DNA of 64,000 bases from Catonia carolina (GCA_035578175.1 JAQMRL010000016.1:118501-182500); one strand, 5' to 3'; positions 33,677 through 45,377 are shown, numbered from the stretch's first letter. Numbers and translations: made by a program. The notes: a model not told the origin generated them from the letters alone.

Positions 33677-33998
33677 GACCCACCGAGATGGTCTACAGGT
33701 AAAGTCGTCGCCAAAATCAGCTGTTTAACAGCTGATTTTCGGAGGCGAAGGTTCCTGGTTCAAATCCTAGTAAAGGTAGTTACTTTTAAACGGATTTGAA
33801 TACTAGACAGTGGTTACCGTTGTACTTTGATGGTTGGGGTTCAATTAACCATACTCTGTTAGGAATGGTCGACCTGAATCTGTACAAGACTACATCTCAT
33901 TTACACGTAATACACATCATCCTCATCTCATTTTGTGATCGGGTTGCTTATTGTTCTGAATTGAACAGATTTCAACGTACACACATTAGGGATAACGA
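33677..33998 (+). repeat. SINE-C copy 2
   Basis: Full length, from GACCCACCGAGATGGTC to ACACACATTAGGGATAA, with A and B boxes. Confidence 0.9.
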
Positions 33999-34223
33999 AA
34001 ACGACCACAGAAAATAGGTTTTTTATCGTTTAAAATTTTTTTATTTTGCGGGTGTTTACAGTACGGTTGAAATAATTTTTCAAGATCAATTTAAAGATTT
34101 TTAGCATCGATACACATGCAAACTAAAGGTATAACAGCAATAGAATGATGACAGCTTGTCATACAATCTGCTACCGGATTTTCACGACTACAATGATTAC
34201 AATCACGCATCCAGTTAACTACG
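33999..34223 (-). pseudogene. Captured copy of host terminal exon, copy 1
   Basis: The minus strand repeats the 3' end of the exon at 39157-39574. An open frame MRDCNHCSRENPVAD to CIDAKNL ends at the same stop, followed by the same 3' UTR. Homology to the intact exon stops at ATGCGT, and CCAGTTAACTACG then joins HEL sequence. There is no promoter or splice site, so this is a duplicated fragment, not a gene. Confidence 0.75.
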
Positions 34224-34470
34224 ATTTTTTTTGAAAATCGCCTGGTTTACAAAATTTTTTATGCTCAACCAAGCTAGGGTAGGCGCCATGTTTGCTGAAA
34301 TTCTTGGTGAGGCTTTTTTCACGTAAACAAATTGTTTTTACTTTCTCTTGCCTATATGAATATATAGGAAGGAAAGTATTGTTTTCATGTCGATTTTTCG
34401 AAATCGAGTTTTCACCGGATCTATACGTTTTCAGACCCCCTGAACCCAAAAAACATGTTTTTAGCGATTG

Positions 34471-34515
<45 letters not shown>

Positions 34516-35796
34516 TGTGTGTGAACAGAATATCTCAAGAACGGAACATCGTACGAACTTGAAACTTGAAACTTAAGTTACATACCACTACCGGACTCGA
34601 CACGAACATTTTCATCAAAATCGGTCAACCGGAAGTGGTAGTTTATTCATGTAATTTTTCACTTTTTTGCGATTTTCTCAAAAACTGGTCCTACGATTTT
34701 TTTTAAAATCGCCTGGTTTACTCAATTTTTTATTCTCTACAAGATAGGGTAGGCGTCATGTTTGCTAAAATTCTGGGTGAGGCTGTTTTCACATAAAAAC
34801 GTTGTTTTTTTAAGATTACAGCTTAAATATGCATTTTAGCGCAAAACTTTATATAATAAAAGTTGTAGAGAATTAAAAATTCTACAACATTTAATTCAAA
34901 CAATTTTTTGTATAACGCTTAGTTTAGCGGTAATTTGCGATTTTCTGTTTTTTCTCTCACGAAAATGTGTGAAAAATTAATTTTTTTAAGATTTCGGCCT
35001 TAGTATGCATTTTACGACAAAAGTGTATATAATTTAATTTATAGAAAATTAAAAGATCTACAACTTTTATCAATAGCATTTTTCTCTACAGAGCCTAGTT
35101 TAGAGAGATAGAGTGATTTTCCGTATTTCTAAGCCAAACTGAGGTTGATTTTCATTTTGCATCATTCACTCATGATTAAAATAAGGTTATGTTTTTGAGG
35201 TTAGTTTCTTTGTTTATTTCTAATATTTTATTAATAATGTTAGGTTTATTGTTAATTATTTCCAATGGCATGAGAAAGTTGTGTGAGTGTTTCACACCAG
35301 ATTTTTTTTTTAAGATTACGGCTTTAATATGCATTTTATCACAAAAATTTATATAATAGGCCTAAAAGTTGTATAGAATTTAAAATCCTACAACTTTTAC
35401 TTCAAATATTTTTTTGTATAACGTTTAGTTAAGCGGTAATTAGAGATTTTCTGTTTTTCTCACGAAAACGTGTGAAAAATCGATTTTTTTTTAAATTTCG
35501 GCCTTAGTATGCATTTTACGACAAAAGTGTATAAAATTAAATTTATAGGAAATTAAAAGATCAACAACTTTTAATTAGAGCATTTTTTTCAACAGAACCT
35601 AGTTTAGCGTAAAAAAAGTGATTTTCCGTATTTTTTACCTAAACTGAGGTTGATTTTCACTTCACGTTTTTAACTCATGATTAAATTAAGATTAGGTTTT
35701 TTGAGGTTAGTTTTTAGTTTATTTCTAATGTTAGGATTATTGTTAATTATTTTTATAGGCAAGAGAAATTCGTGTGAGTCTTTCACACCAGATTTT
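34224..35796 (+). mobile_element. HEL copy (5'-truncated) with another HEL nested
   Basis: Body sequence 34224-34339 continues at 35305-35796. The break is in a T-run. Its 3' end directly abuts the 5' end of the copy at 35799. Confidence 0.8.
34340..35304 (+). mobile_element. HEL copy, full length, nested in HEL
   Basis: The clean pre-insertion sequence is readable from other copies (ATTGTTTTTTTAAGATTACG). This fixes the ends at ACTTTCTC and CAGATTTT, with only T residues shared. Confidence 0.9.
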
Positions 35797-35798
35797 TT

Positions 35799-36770
35799 AC
35801 TTTCTCTTGCCTATATGAATATATAGGAAGGAAAGTATTGTTTTCATGTCGATTTTTCGAAATCGAGTTTTCACCGGATCTATACGTTTTCAGACCCCCT
35901 GAACCCAAAAAACATGTTTTTAGCGATTGGTCTGTGTGTGTGTGTGTGTGTGTGTGTGTCTGTGTGTGTGTGTGTGTGTCTGTGTGTGAACAGAATATCT
36001 CAAGAACGGAACATCGTACGAACTTGAAACTTGAAACTTAAGTTACATACCACTACCGGACGCGACACGAACATTTTCATCAAAATCGGTCAACCGGAAG
36101 TAGTAGTTTATTCGTATAATTTTTCACTTTTTTGCGATTTTCTCAAAAACTGGTCCTACGATTTTTTTTAAAATCGCCTATTTTACTCAATTTTTTATTC
36201 TCTACAAGATAGGCTAGGCGCCATGTTTGCTGAAATTCTCGGTGAGGCTGTTTTTACGTAAAAACGTTGTTTTTTTAAGATTACGGCTTTAATATAAATT
36301 TTAGCGCAAAAACTTATATAATAAAAGTTGTAGAGAATTTAAAAACCTACAACTTCTGTTTCAAACATTTTTTTGTATAACGCTTAGTTTAGCGGTAATT
36401 TGCGATTTTCTGTTTTTTTCTCACGAAAACGTGAGAAAAATCGATTTTTTTAACATTTCGGTCTTAGTATGCATTTTACGACAAAAGTGTATATAATAAA
36501 AGTTATAGAAAATTAAAAGATCTACAACTTTTGTTTAGAGCATTTTTCTCTACAGAGCCTAGTTTAGCGTGAAATAGTGATTTTCCGTATTTTTAAGCCA
36601 AACTGAGGTCGATTGTCATTTTGCGTCATTCACTCATGATTAAAATAAGGTTATGTTTTTGAGGTTAGTTTTTGTTCATTTCTAATGTTTTAATACTAAT
36701 GTTAGGATTATTGTTAATTATTTTTATAGGCAAGAGAAATTCGTGTGAGTGTTTCACACCAGATTTTTTT
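35799..36770 (+). mobile_element. HEL copy, full length
   Basis: GT tract 35935-35988. The 3' hairpin is intact. It forms a head-to-tail junction with the previous copy. Confidence 0.9.
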
Positions 36771-37014
36771 ACCCTTGAATACCTGATCAGTCTCACACCT
36801 AAAAAACAGTGCCTAAAAAAGTTTTTAGCCTTAAAATACTTCAGACTTGAAAGATAATTAATTAAAAATAGCAAAGGAACTATAAAATAGGCATGATTTT
36901 TGAGCAAAACTGCAAAAATTGCCTTGAGAGTCAACCTGTTAAAACATTCATTCTCTAGAATATTGACTCAGGGCAAGAGAAAATAAGAAATCTGCAATAC
37001 AAGTGACATTCACG
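36771..37014. other. Spacer ending in HEL variant 3' end
   Basis: Unique AT-rich sequence, then the variant end GGGCAAGAGAAAATAAG and the empty SINE-C site. Confidence 0.5.
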
Positions 37015-37235
37015 TGCTAGAAGACCACAAAAAATACATTTTTTATCGTTTAATAATTTTTTTATTTTGTCGAGTGTTTACAGTACGGTTGAAATAATTT
37101 TTCAAGATCAATTTAAAGATTTTTTGCATCGATACAAAAAATACAAACTAAAGGTATAACAGCAATAGAATGATGACAGCTTGTCATACAATCTGCTAAC
37201 GGATTTTCACGACTACAATGATCACAATTACGCAA
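37015..37235 (-). pseudogene. Captured host terminal exon, copy 2 (no SINE-C)
   Basis: The same frame as the intact exon is kept to CIDAKNL and stop, with one extra codon (IFC for MC). AAGACCACA here joins directly to the 3' UTR, so this unit shows the empty site for SINE-C. Upstream of the exon homology it diverges from the other copies. Confidence 0.7.
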
Positions 37236-37651
37236 CGTTTTGTCAATACAAATTTAGGAAAAAAACCGTTGTGAAGGTGTAAAGAAAGAAAAACATGAAA
37301 ACGGAGAGCCCTAAAAGCCGACATGCTAGTGTTTTGAGTTTTCTCAGCGAACAGGTAGGTTAAGGGCAACTTTAGCTACATGGCCTTGAAGTACTTTAGA
37401 AGCACAAAAAAGATTCTAAACAATTTTTCGCTACGAAGCACCGTTCAGGAGGTAAAAAAATACTACCCCCTAACAAAGGTAAGGGGGTGGAACCTGATAG
37501 TTTTCGCGTTACCAAATTTATATTTAACTTTAGATTATGTTTTTTGAGGTTAGTTAATTATTAAAACATTCCTTCTCTATAACATTGACACAGGGCAAGA
37601 GAAAGTAAGAAATCTGCAACAGGAGTGACATTTACATATTAGAAGACCCCT
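37236..37651 (+). other. Unit-specific sequence plus HEL variant 3' end
   Basis: 37236-37509 is unique, including an ACTACCCCC ... GGGGGTGG patch. 37510-37640 is the HEL variant 3' end. Confidence 0.45.
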
Positions 37652-37968
37652 GACCCACCGGGTTGGTCTAGAAGTAAAGTCGTCGTCAAAATCAGCTGTT
37701 TAACAGCTGATTTTCGGAGACGAAGGTTCCTCGTTCAAATCCTAGTAAAGGTAGTTACTTTTATACGGATTTGAATACCAGACAGTGGTTGTGGGTGTAC
37801 TTTGATGGTTGGGGTTCAATTAACCATACTCTTTTAGGAATGGTCGACCTGAGTCTGTACAGGACTCCTCATTTACACGTCATGCACATCGTCCTCATCT
37901 CATTGGGTCGTTGGGTTGCTTATTGTTCTGAATTGAATAGATTGCAACGTACACACATTACGGGTTAA
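37652..37968 (+). repeat. SINE-C copy 3
   Basis: Full length. Downstream flank AAAGACCACAAAAAATAC and upstream AGAAGACCcC show the target duplication, one base changed. Confidence 0.9.
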
Positions 37969-38195
37969 AAAGACCACAAAAAATACATTTTTTTATCGTT
38001 TAATAATGATTTTAATTTGTCGGGTGTTTTTTCAGTACGGTTGAAATAATTTTTCAAGATCAATTTAAAGATTTTTAGCATCGATACACATACAAACTAA
38101 AGGTATAACAGCAATAGAATGATGACAGCTTGTGATACAATCTGCTACCGGATTTTCACGACTACAATGATTACAATCACGCATCCAGTTAACTA
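37969..38195 (-). pseudogene. Captured host terminal exon, copy 3
   Basis: Open frame MRDCNHCSRENPVADC to CIDAKNL and stop. It ends at the same CCAGTTAACTACG junction with HEL as copy 1. Confidence 0.75.
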
Positions 38196-38781
38196 CGATT
38201 TTTTTTAAAATCGCCTGGTTTACTAAATTTTGTATGCTCAACAAGATAGGGTAGGCGCCATGTTTGTTGAAATTCTTTGTGAGGCTGTTTTCACGTAAGG
38301 AAATTATTTTTTTAAGATTACGGCTATAATATGCATTTTAGCACAAAAATTTATAGAATTTAAAATCCTACAACTTTTTTCATTTTATTTTGTACAACGC
38401 TTAGTTTAGCGGCAATTAGCGAATTTCTGTTTTCTCTCACGAAAACGTGTGAAATACCGATTTTTCTTTTTAAGATTTCGGCCTTAGTATGCATTTTACG
38501 ACAAAAGTTTATATTTAAATTTATAGGAAATTAAAAGATTAACAACTTTTATTTAGAGCATTTTTCTCTATGGAGCCTAGTTTAGCAAGAAGAGTAATTT
38601 TCCGTATTAAACCAAAGTAAGGGTGATTTTAATTATGCATCATTCACTTATGATTAAAATTAGGTCATGTGTTTTGAGGTTAGTTAATTATTAAAACATT
38701 CCTTATATATAATATTGACAGAGGGCAAGAGAAAGTAAAAAATCTGCAACAGGAATGACACTCACATACTAAAAGACCACA
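38196..38781 (+). mobile_element. HEL, 5'-truncated, variant 3' end
   Basis: Runs from TTTTTTTTAAAATCGCCTGG to GGGCAAGAGAAAGTAAAAA and the AGACCACA site. It is uninterrupted and is the cleanest array unit. Confidence 0.8.
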
Positions 38782-39060
38782 GACCCACCGGGTTGGTCTA
38801 GAGGTAAAGTCGTCACCAAAACCAGCTGTTTAACAGCTGATTTTCGGAGACGAAGGTTCCTGGTTCAAATCCTAGTAAATTTAGTTACTTTTATACGGAT
38901 TTGAATGCTAGACAGTGGTTACCGGTGGTGTACTTTGATGGTTGGGGTTCAATTAACCATACTCTCTCAGGAATGGTCGACCTGAGTCCATACAATACTA
39001 CACAGTCTCATTTACGCGTCATACATATCATCCCCATTGCAACGTACACGCATTACGGAT
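38782..39060 (+). repeat. SINE-C copy 4, internally deleted
   Basis: A and B boxes are present. A deletion lies between CATCCCCATT and GCAACGTACACG. Confidence 0.85.
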
Positions 39061-39065
39061 AAAAA

Positions 39066-39574
39066 AGACCACAACAAAAACATTTTTTATCGTTTAATAA
39101 TTTTTTTTATTTTGTCGGGTGTTTACAGTACGGTTGAAATAATTTTTGAAGATAAATTAAAGATTTTTAGCATCGATACACATACAAACTAAAGGTATAA
39201 CTGCAATAGAATGGTGACAGTTTGTGATACAATCTGCTACCGGATTTTCACAACTGCAATGATTACAATCACGCATATAGCTATACAAACATACACATGG
39301 GCAACAACATGTAACTAGCAAAACAATCATTAACCAATACAATTTATTATTATTCCATTTTGAGTGGACGAATTTTCCAGCATCTCTCCAGTATTTTATA
39401 CGTTCATAGTACCATCCATCGTCGTCCACAAGAGTTTTATCGTAATTGGATCCAAGAAGAATATACCTCGTCATGTTTTTGTCCGGCCATTTCTTTGCTG
39501 TCATCGTTGACGTCAAAGGTCTTGATTCAATAAAATCCTGGAAAATTCCAAAGTCATGAATAATGTGACAATAT
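39066..39574 (-). CDS. Host gene, putative terminal exon plus 3' UTR (unidentified membrane protein)
   Basis: On the minus strand a frame opens after TTTTTTTTAG (acceptor at 39575-39576) and runs from 39574 to the stop at 39157. It contains TAKKWPDKNMTRYILLGSNY and DDDGWYYERIKYWRD, then a hydrophobic stretch YWLMIVLLVTCCCPCVC (a likely membrane segment), then a cysteine-rich tail (MRDCNHC ... NPVADC ... CMCIDAKNL). I do not recognise the family. Codon phase at the acceptor needs one base from an upstream exon. Three fragments of its end are repeated in the neighbouring array. Sequence 39066-39156 matches the 3' UTR shared by those copies. The frame also stays open upstream to about 39640, so the acceptor is the weakest point. 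Confidence 0.5.
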
Positions 39575-39659
39575 CTAAAAAAAAGGAAAGAGTGTTCGAG
39601 AATTCTTGAGAAGGACCGAGATTTAAAAGGTGTTAATGTAAATAATAAATCTATATATA

Positions 39660-40499
39660 TACAGGGTGATTTACGAAGATATGCATAAACTTTAGGAGCT
39701 CATTGTACATGTACAAATAATGAAAAAAGTTTATATAAACATGGGTTCGGAAATGCATCGTATCCGAGTTACGGCTAGCGAAAGATGTCGCCCGGATTTC
39801 AGCTCACCAGGTGAAATGAGGTCTTCCTGAAATTCTGATAAGGTAGATTAAGGTGCGAATTCAATCATTTCTTATGGTTTTTGATCCTATAAATTGAATA
39901 AAACAGGTCCCAGAACTTTAAGTAAAATATTTTTTTAAGAAAACCGTGTCAATTGCAAAAAATGGAGTGAAAAACACATTTTTCATCTTTGGGCAAGAAT
40001 AACTTTGTTATTTCACCAAGAAACAGTTAAAATTTTTGAATAAAACATGTTGAAAATTTTATTCTGAACAAACCGGTGTAAATAAAGTACACAGAAAGCG
40101 AATAGATGTTTGATTAAATGAATTTTTATTCATAACAGTACAAAGTAAAATTAACCGGAAAAACAAAGATGAAAAACTGTGTTATTTTTCACTCTTTTTT
40201 TGCATTTGACACTGGTTTTCTCAAAAACTATTTAATTTACAGTTCTGGGACCTGTTTTATTCAATTTATCAGGTCAAAAACCATAAGAAACGATTGAATT
40301 CGCCCCTTAACCTACCTTACCAGAATTTCAGAAAGACCTCATTTTACCTGGTGAGCTGAAATCCGGGCGAAATCTTTCGCTAGCCGTAACTCTGTAACGA
40401 AGCATTTTCGGATCCATGTTTATATAAACATTTTTCATTATTTTTACATGTACAATGGGCTCCCAAAGTTAATTCATATCTTCGTGAATCACCCTGTAT
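39660..40499. mobile_element. Foldback element, ~840 bp
   Basis: Long inverted arms of about 340 bp (39660-40008 and 40164-40499) around a spacer, ending TACAGGGTGATTTACGAAG and complement. TA lies at the edges. No coding frame. It shares GTTACGGCTAGCGAAA with the other foldback copies. Confidence 0.85.
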
Positions 40500-40651
40500 A
40501 AAATTTTGTGTGTGTGTGTGTGCGCGCGCCAGTGTGTATGTATGTATGTTCCTCTCTATCTCCTAAATTACTGAACCAATTTTCATACAGTTTTTTTATG
40601 TTGTAACTATGATGCCGGTGCAGGTTTTAGGCTATTGAAACCCTTAAAAAG
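40500..40651. other. Short GT/GTAT repeat and spacer
   Basis: GTGTGTGTGC and GTATGTATGT runs at 40507-40550, followed by CTGAACCAATTTTCATAC, a phrase common at repeat ends. Confidence 0.4.
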
Positions 40652-42221
40652 TTTTTTTTTTTTTAACGTTAATTTTATTTAGAAACTATACAGTACAGTA
40701 TAACCATCCAAAAGCTTAACTAAATTTTGAAAAAAACAAATGACTTGATAAATAAACAGAAATATTTTTGTAAAGAATACATCCCAGTGGATAATTCAAA
40801 AGTATAGTGGATTTCAAAAAATAAGTTAATAAAAATATAGAACAATTAGATCAATAGATCTCTACTCCATTTTCTTCGTAGGCGTCGGTGTGGTAAGTTT
40901 TGTCTTGACATTTGCTGTATTAGGGGATTGATGTGATCTGTTAATTTTCTGTTAAATTTGGAATATTTTTTTTTTGCAGTTTCTGTTACAAAAGGGATTT
41001 TCAAATCGGAATGCAATGTTAAATTTGTTACGTAATATGGGGCGTTCGTTATCATCCGAAGTATTTTTGACTGATGAGTTTGAATTTTTTGAATGTGAGT
41101 TTTCTTTGCGGTCCCAAAAATTTCAATACCGTAATTCCATATCGGTCGTAAATAGGCTTTGTATGTTAATAATTTAAATTTTAATGATAGAGTTGATTTT
41201 CTGTTGATGAATTTTGAAAGTAATTTTGTACGGTTATTTAGTTGCAAACGTTTTGTTTTGATATGATATCCCCAAGTCAGTCTACGGTCTAAATGGAGGC
41301 CCAGATATCGAACTTTATTTTCTTGCGGTATCTCATTGTTATCCAGGTAAACAGTTGGACAAGTTCTTCTTCTTAAAGTAAAAGTCACTTGCATAGATTT
41401 CAGCGGGTTAACTTTCATTCTCCAGTTTTTGAGCCATGTAGATACCTCATACAAGTGATTTTGGATGTTCATCGAAGTTTCTTCTGGAGATTCACTGCTG
41501 CATAACAGAACGGTATCATCTGCGTACGCTGCTACTGTCGTGAAGTCATTTTCCGGGAAGTCAGACGTAAATATGGAGTACAAAGCAGGAGATAATATGG
41601 ACCCTTGAGGAACTCCTGCTTCGATATGCCAGATATTAGAATATTCCAAACCTTGGCGCACAACAAAATATCTATCCTCTAAAAATGATCTCAGAATTCC
41701 ATAATATGTATCAGAAAAATAGATTTTAATTTATACAAAAGCCCGGGATGCCAAACCTTATCGAACGCCGAACTAATATCCAGAAATACAGCCGATGTGT
41801 ATAATTTTTGTTCTAACCCTACTGAAATTAAATCAACCACTCTGTGCAGCTGATGAGTTGTTGAATGCTGCCTTCTGAATCCAAACTGATAATTTGGAGT
41901 TGTAGCTTCAATTATCGGCGAAAGTCGATCTAACAAAATTCGTTCAAAAAGTTTAGACACGACTGAAAGAAGGCTAATGGGCCGGTAAGAGCTTACACAG
42001 TGAGATGGTTTTTCCGGCTTCTGAAATAAAACAATAGTTGACAATTTCCAGTTAGCCCAAAAGGGTTGAAAATTATGTTTATGTCCTATATTAAGGGCTT
42101 TTATGAGGTTAGATAATCTGGTGCTTTTAAACCATCTGATGTGATTCAAATAAAGATTTGTCATAAATAAAGTCATGTGACCTTTAGGGAGGAAAGTGAG
42201 AGGAGGAGGTGTGTACCTCAC
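40652..42221 (-). pseudogene. Jockey-type LINE reverse transcriptase, 5'-truncated, one frameshift
   Basis: The frame 42221-41691 contains SSYRPISLLSVVSKLFERI and FGFRRQHSTTHQ and ends at a stop just after the KLKSIF region. The frame 41661-40846 contains GVPQGSILSP, the catalytic AYADDTVLL, and continues to LRRKWSRDLLI. The upstream frame of the second part is open back to about 41720, so one single-base change near 41720-41725 explains the break. Endonuclease and ORF1 are missing. The poly(A) tail is at 40652-40664. The clade is judged from motif style. Confidence 0.85.
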
Positions 42222-42440
42222 AATATGGACCAGCTGAGGATGGACAGATCGAGAAGGATGAGGGAGGTGTGGGTGAGGAAGAGAATGGAGCAGCGTAGGA
42301 CATGAAGAAACACCCCAAATATTGATTTAGCGTGCTCTCGTTAAAGAGCTATTCGAAAAAAAAAGTCATATGATTTAGCAAATAGCGACATGGTGCTAGG
42401 GATCAGCTGGTGACAACATCACATGATAATTTCATTATGT
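42222..42440. other. Spacer
   Basis: Begins with a purine-rich stretch. No feature recognised. Confidence 0.3.
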
Positions 42441-42767
42441 ACAGTTCAGCCGTTCTTAGTTTGCTCCAACTGTAAAACAAAGCCACCAACTACAGGGTGC
42501 ACGCTAGAGTCTACGATTTTACGGATGTCGTATTCCTATTAAGTTAACTATTTTTTAAATTATAACTACTTAAAACATCAGTCATGATATGATGTAGGCC
42601 TAACAATTTCATTTAGAAAAAAAATTTAAAAGTATTTTGTATTTAAATACTTTTGAAAGTATTTTGTTGTTACTTTTTAATCAGCGTGTACACATTTTGA
42701 TATAATGCGCATGCTCAGTGACGTCATTATTTGTTTACATTGGGAGCAAACTAAGAGAGGCTGGAGC
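42441..42767. mobile_element. MITE-E, uninterrupted
   Basis: Starts ACAGTTCAGCCGTTCTTAG and ends GGGAGCAAACTAAGAGAGGC: inverted repeats of about 25 bp. No coding frame. Reference copy for 6922-7567. Confidence 0.8.
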
Positions 42768-43085
42768 TTTAGATACGATTTTGTATTGTTGAGTATTTTA
42801 TAAAAGTAAAGTTCCGTGTTTCTTTAATTTGTTTTAATTTTCTTTTAATTGGTGCTTTGATATTTTATTTTGACTTTTGTTTTATTCAACGTAGATTTAA
42901 GTTTTTGGTTTTGACAATTATTTTGTTTTTTTTTTTTTGTTTCTTTTCCATTTTCAATAACGCCATCAAAAAAAACATCACTAGGAAGAAAATCTTCAAA
43001 AGCAAAAAAAAACTTCAAAAAGCAAGAACTGCTGAAAAGTGATTACACCATTTTCGCGTGCAAAGCCGCAACAGGGCATGCTACT
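42768..43085 (+). other. Spacer and repeat K copy
   Basis: A 61-residue Lys/Phe-rich frame at 42857-43042 is low complexity and probably not a gene. Repeat K (AAAAGTGATTACACCATTTT and GCCGCAAC) lies at 43037-43085. Confidence 0.4.
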
Positions 43086-43551
43086 GGGTGTTTTATTAAG
43101 AACGCAGCCCTATATTAAAAGCCACAATCTACGACATATTTTTATTTTCCGTACTTTACAAATAATTTATTAATCTAAATTATTATTTTACAAATGAATA
43201 GCAAATTGCAATGAATTTAACCTTTTATTTTTACAGTAGATGTTCGAAGTGATTTCCTGCAATTTCAATACAGATACGAATTCGTTTAATGACATTTGCA
43301 GCAACTTTTCTTAAAGTCTGTTCACTAATACTTGAAATCGCACTTGTAATGTTAGTTTTTAATTCATCGTACGTATGAGGGTTGATTTTGTAAACTTCAG
43401 CTGTTAAAGAACCCCATAGGAAAAAGGCTGCTGGTGTAAGATCTGGGGATCTCGGAGGCCACAAATATTTTGATACTAAGCGGTGATTAAAAAATTCCCG
43501 TAGCATTGCTAGCGTTTCATTTGCAGTATGATTTTCTGTTTTTTTTCTCAC
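43086..43551 (-). pseudogene. Mariner-like transposase C-terminal remnant
   Basis: The minus frame contains LAMLREFFNHRLVSKYLW, then PPRSPDLTPAAFFLWGSL, and ends HFEHLL before the stop at 43231-43233. The third catalytic aspartate of the PCDFFLWG motif is changed to Ala (TPAA). The upstream half is missing because HEL sequence joins at about 43529. The element end may be near 43081 (CTACTGGGTGTTTTATTAAG). Confidence 0.7.
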
Positions 43552-43908
43552 AAAATCATAGAAAAAAATTAGTTTTTTTTTTTAAATTTCAGCCTTATTA
43601 TGCATTTGACGAATAAAAAGTATAATCAAAATTTATAGTAAATTAAAAGATCTACATCTTTTATATAGATAATTTTTCTCTACAGAGCGTGAAGAGTTTA
43701 GCGTGAAAGAGTGATTTTCCGTATTTTTAAGCCAAACTGAGGTTGATTTTCATTTAGCGTCTTTCACTCATGATTAAAATAAGGTTATGTTTATTGAGGT
43801 TAGTTTTTTGTTTATTTCCAATGTTTTATTACTAATGTTAGGTTATATTGTTAATTATTTGCATTGGCAAGAGAAAGTTGTGTGAGTGTTTCACACCAAA
43901 TTTTTTTT
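43529..43908 (+). mobile_element. HEL 3' part
   Basis: From GATTTTCTGTTTTTTTTC to CACACCAAATTTTTTTT. First member of the X3 array. Confidence 0.8.
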
Positions 43909-44229
43909 ATTCAAGTTTTTCATAATTCTGACTGTAGAATTATTGTAAACAATGCCTCCGTTGTTGCGTAGGTTATTTATTTCATTTTAACATTGTTTTC
44001 TTCTATTTTTATGATAATTAGTTTGCAAAAATTTCATTTAATGTTTACTTGGAGGTAAATAATTTATATCGTGCAACAGTAATAAGCCGATTTTTATAAA
44101 GTATCGAATGTTTTATACCTAAATTAATTTTTTTTAAATTTATTTTTTCTGGTAGTACAGTAGTACCTCGACAATTCGGCCGTCGAAAATCCGGACCCTC
44201 CAGTAATCCGGCCCAATTCTAAATTTTTT
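43909..44229 (+). repeat. Flank repeat X3, copy a
   Basis: About 320 bp with TGTAGAATTATTGTAAACAA, GTTTGCAAAAATTTCATTT and CGAAAATCCGGACCCTCCAG. It recurs at 44876-45130 and 46291-46510. The end (CAGTAGTACCTCGACAATTC) resembles a Tigger/pogo-like terminus. Confidence 0.8.
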
Positions 44230-44875
44230 ACTTTCTCTTACCTATATGAATATACAGGAAGGAAAGTATTGTTTTCATGTGGATTTTTCGAAATTGAGTT
44301 TTCACCGGATTTACACGTTTTCAGACCCCCTGAACCCAAAAAACATGTTTATATGCGATTGGTCTGTGTGTATGTGTGTGTGTGTGTGTGTACAAAATAT
44401 CTCAAGAACAGAACATCGTACGAACTTGAAACTTGAAACTTAAGTACATACCACTACCGGACCGAACACGAACATTTTTATCAAAATCGGTCAACAGTAA
44501 GTAGTAGTTTATTCGTGTAATTTTTTACTTTTTTGCGATTTTCTCAAAAACTGGTCCTACGATTTTTTTTAAAATCGCCTGGTTTACTCAATTTTTTATT
44601 CTCTACAAGATAGGGTAGGCACTATGTTTGCTGAAATTCTTCGTGAGGCTGTTTTTACGTTTAAATATGGTTTTTTTTTAAATTACGGCTTTAATATGCA
44701 TTTTAGCGCAAAAAATTATATAGCCTATAACAAAAGTTGTAGAAAATTTAAAATCCTACAACTTTTATTTCAAACGTTTTTTATGACGCTTAGTTTAGCG
44801 GTAATTAGCGATTTTCTGTTTTTTTTTCTCACGAAATCATGTAAAAAACGTCGGTTTTTAAAGATTTCAGCCTTT
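44230..44875 (+). mobile_element. HEL copy, 3'-truncated
   Basis: 5' tip ACTTTCTCTTACC. It stops at AAAGATTTCAGCC, where X3 copy b begins. Confidence 0.8.
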
Positions 44876-45130
44876 ATTTTTAACATTGTTATCTTCTATT
44901 TTTATGATAATTAGTTTGCAAAAATTTAAATTTAATATTTACTTGTAGGTCTCTATAATATTAGCCTATATTGTGCAACAGTAATAAGTCGATTTGTATA
45001 AAGTATCGAATGTTTTATAAATTAATTTTTAAAAAATTTATTTTTTCTGGTAGTACAGTAAGTAGTACGTCGACAATTCGGCCCTCGAAAATCCGGACCC
45101 TCCAGTAATCCAGCCCGATTCTAAATTTTT
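44876..45130 (+). repeat. Flank repeat X3, copy b
   Basis: Lacks the first part of copy a but ends in the same CCTCCAGTAATCC ... TAAATTTTTTACTTTC junction. Confidence 0.8.
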
Positions 45131-45313
45131 TACTTTCTCTTACCTATATGAATATACAGGTAGGAAAGTATTGTTTTTATGTCGATATTTCGAAATCGAG
45201 TTTTCACCGGATCTACACGTTTTCAGACCCCCTGAACCCAAAAAAAAACATGTTTATATGCGATTGGTCTGTGTGTGTGTTGTTTATATGTGATTGGTCT
45301 GTGTGTGTGTGTG

Positions 45314-45357
<44 letters not shown>

Positions 45358-45377
45358 CGTGCGTGTGTTTCTGTATG

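Noticed and set aside
42857..43042. 61-residue Lys/Phe-rich protein
   Set aside because: Low-complexity AT-rich frame next to a repeat fragment, without homologue or start context.
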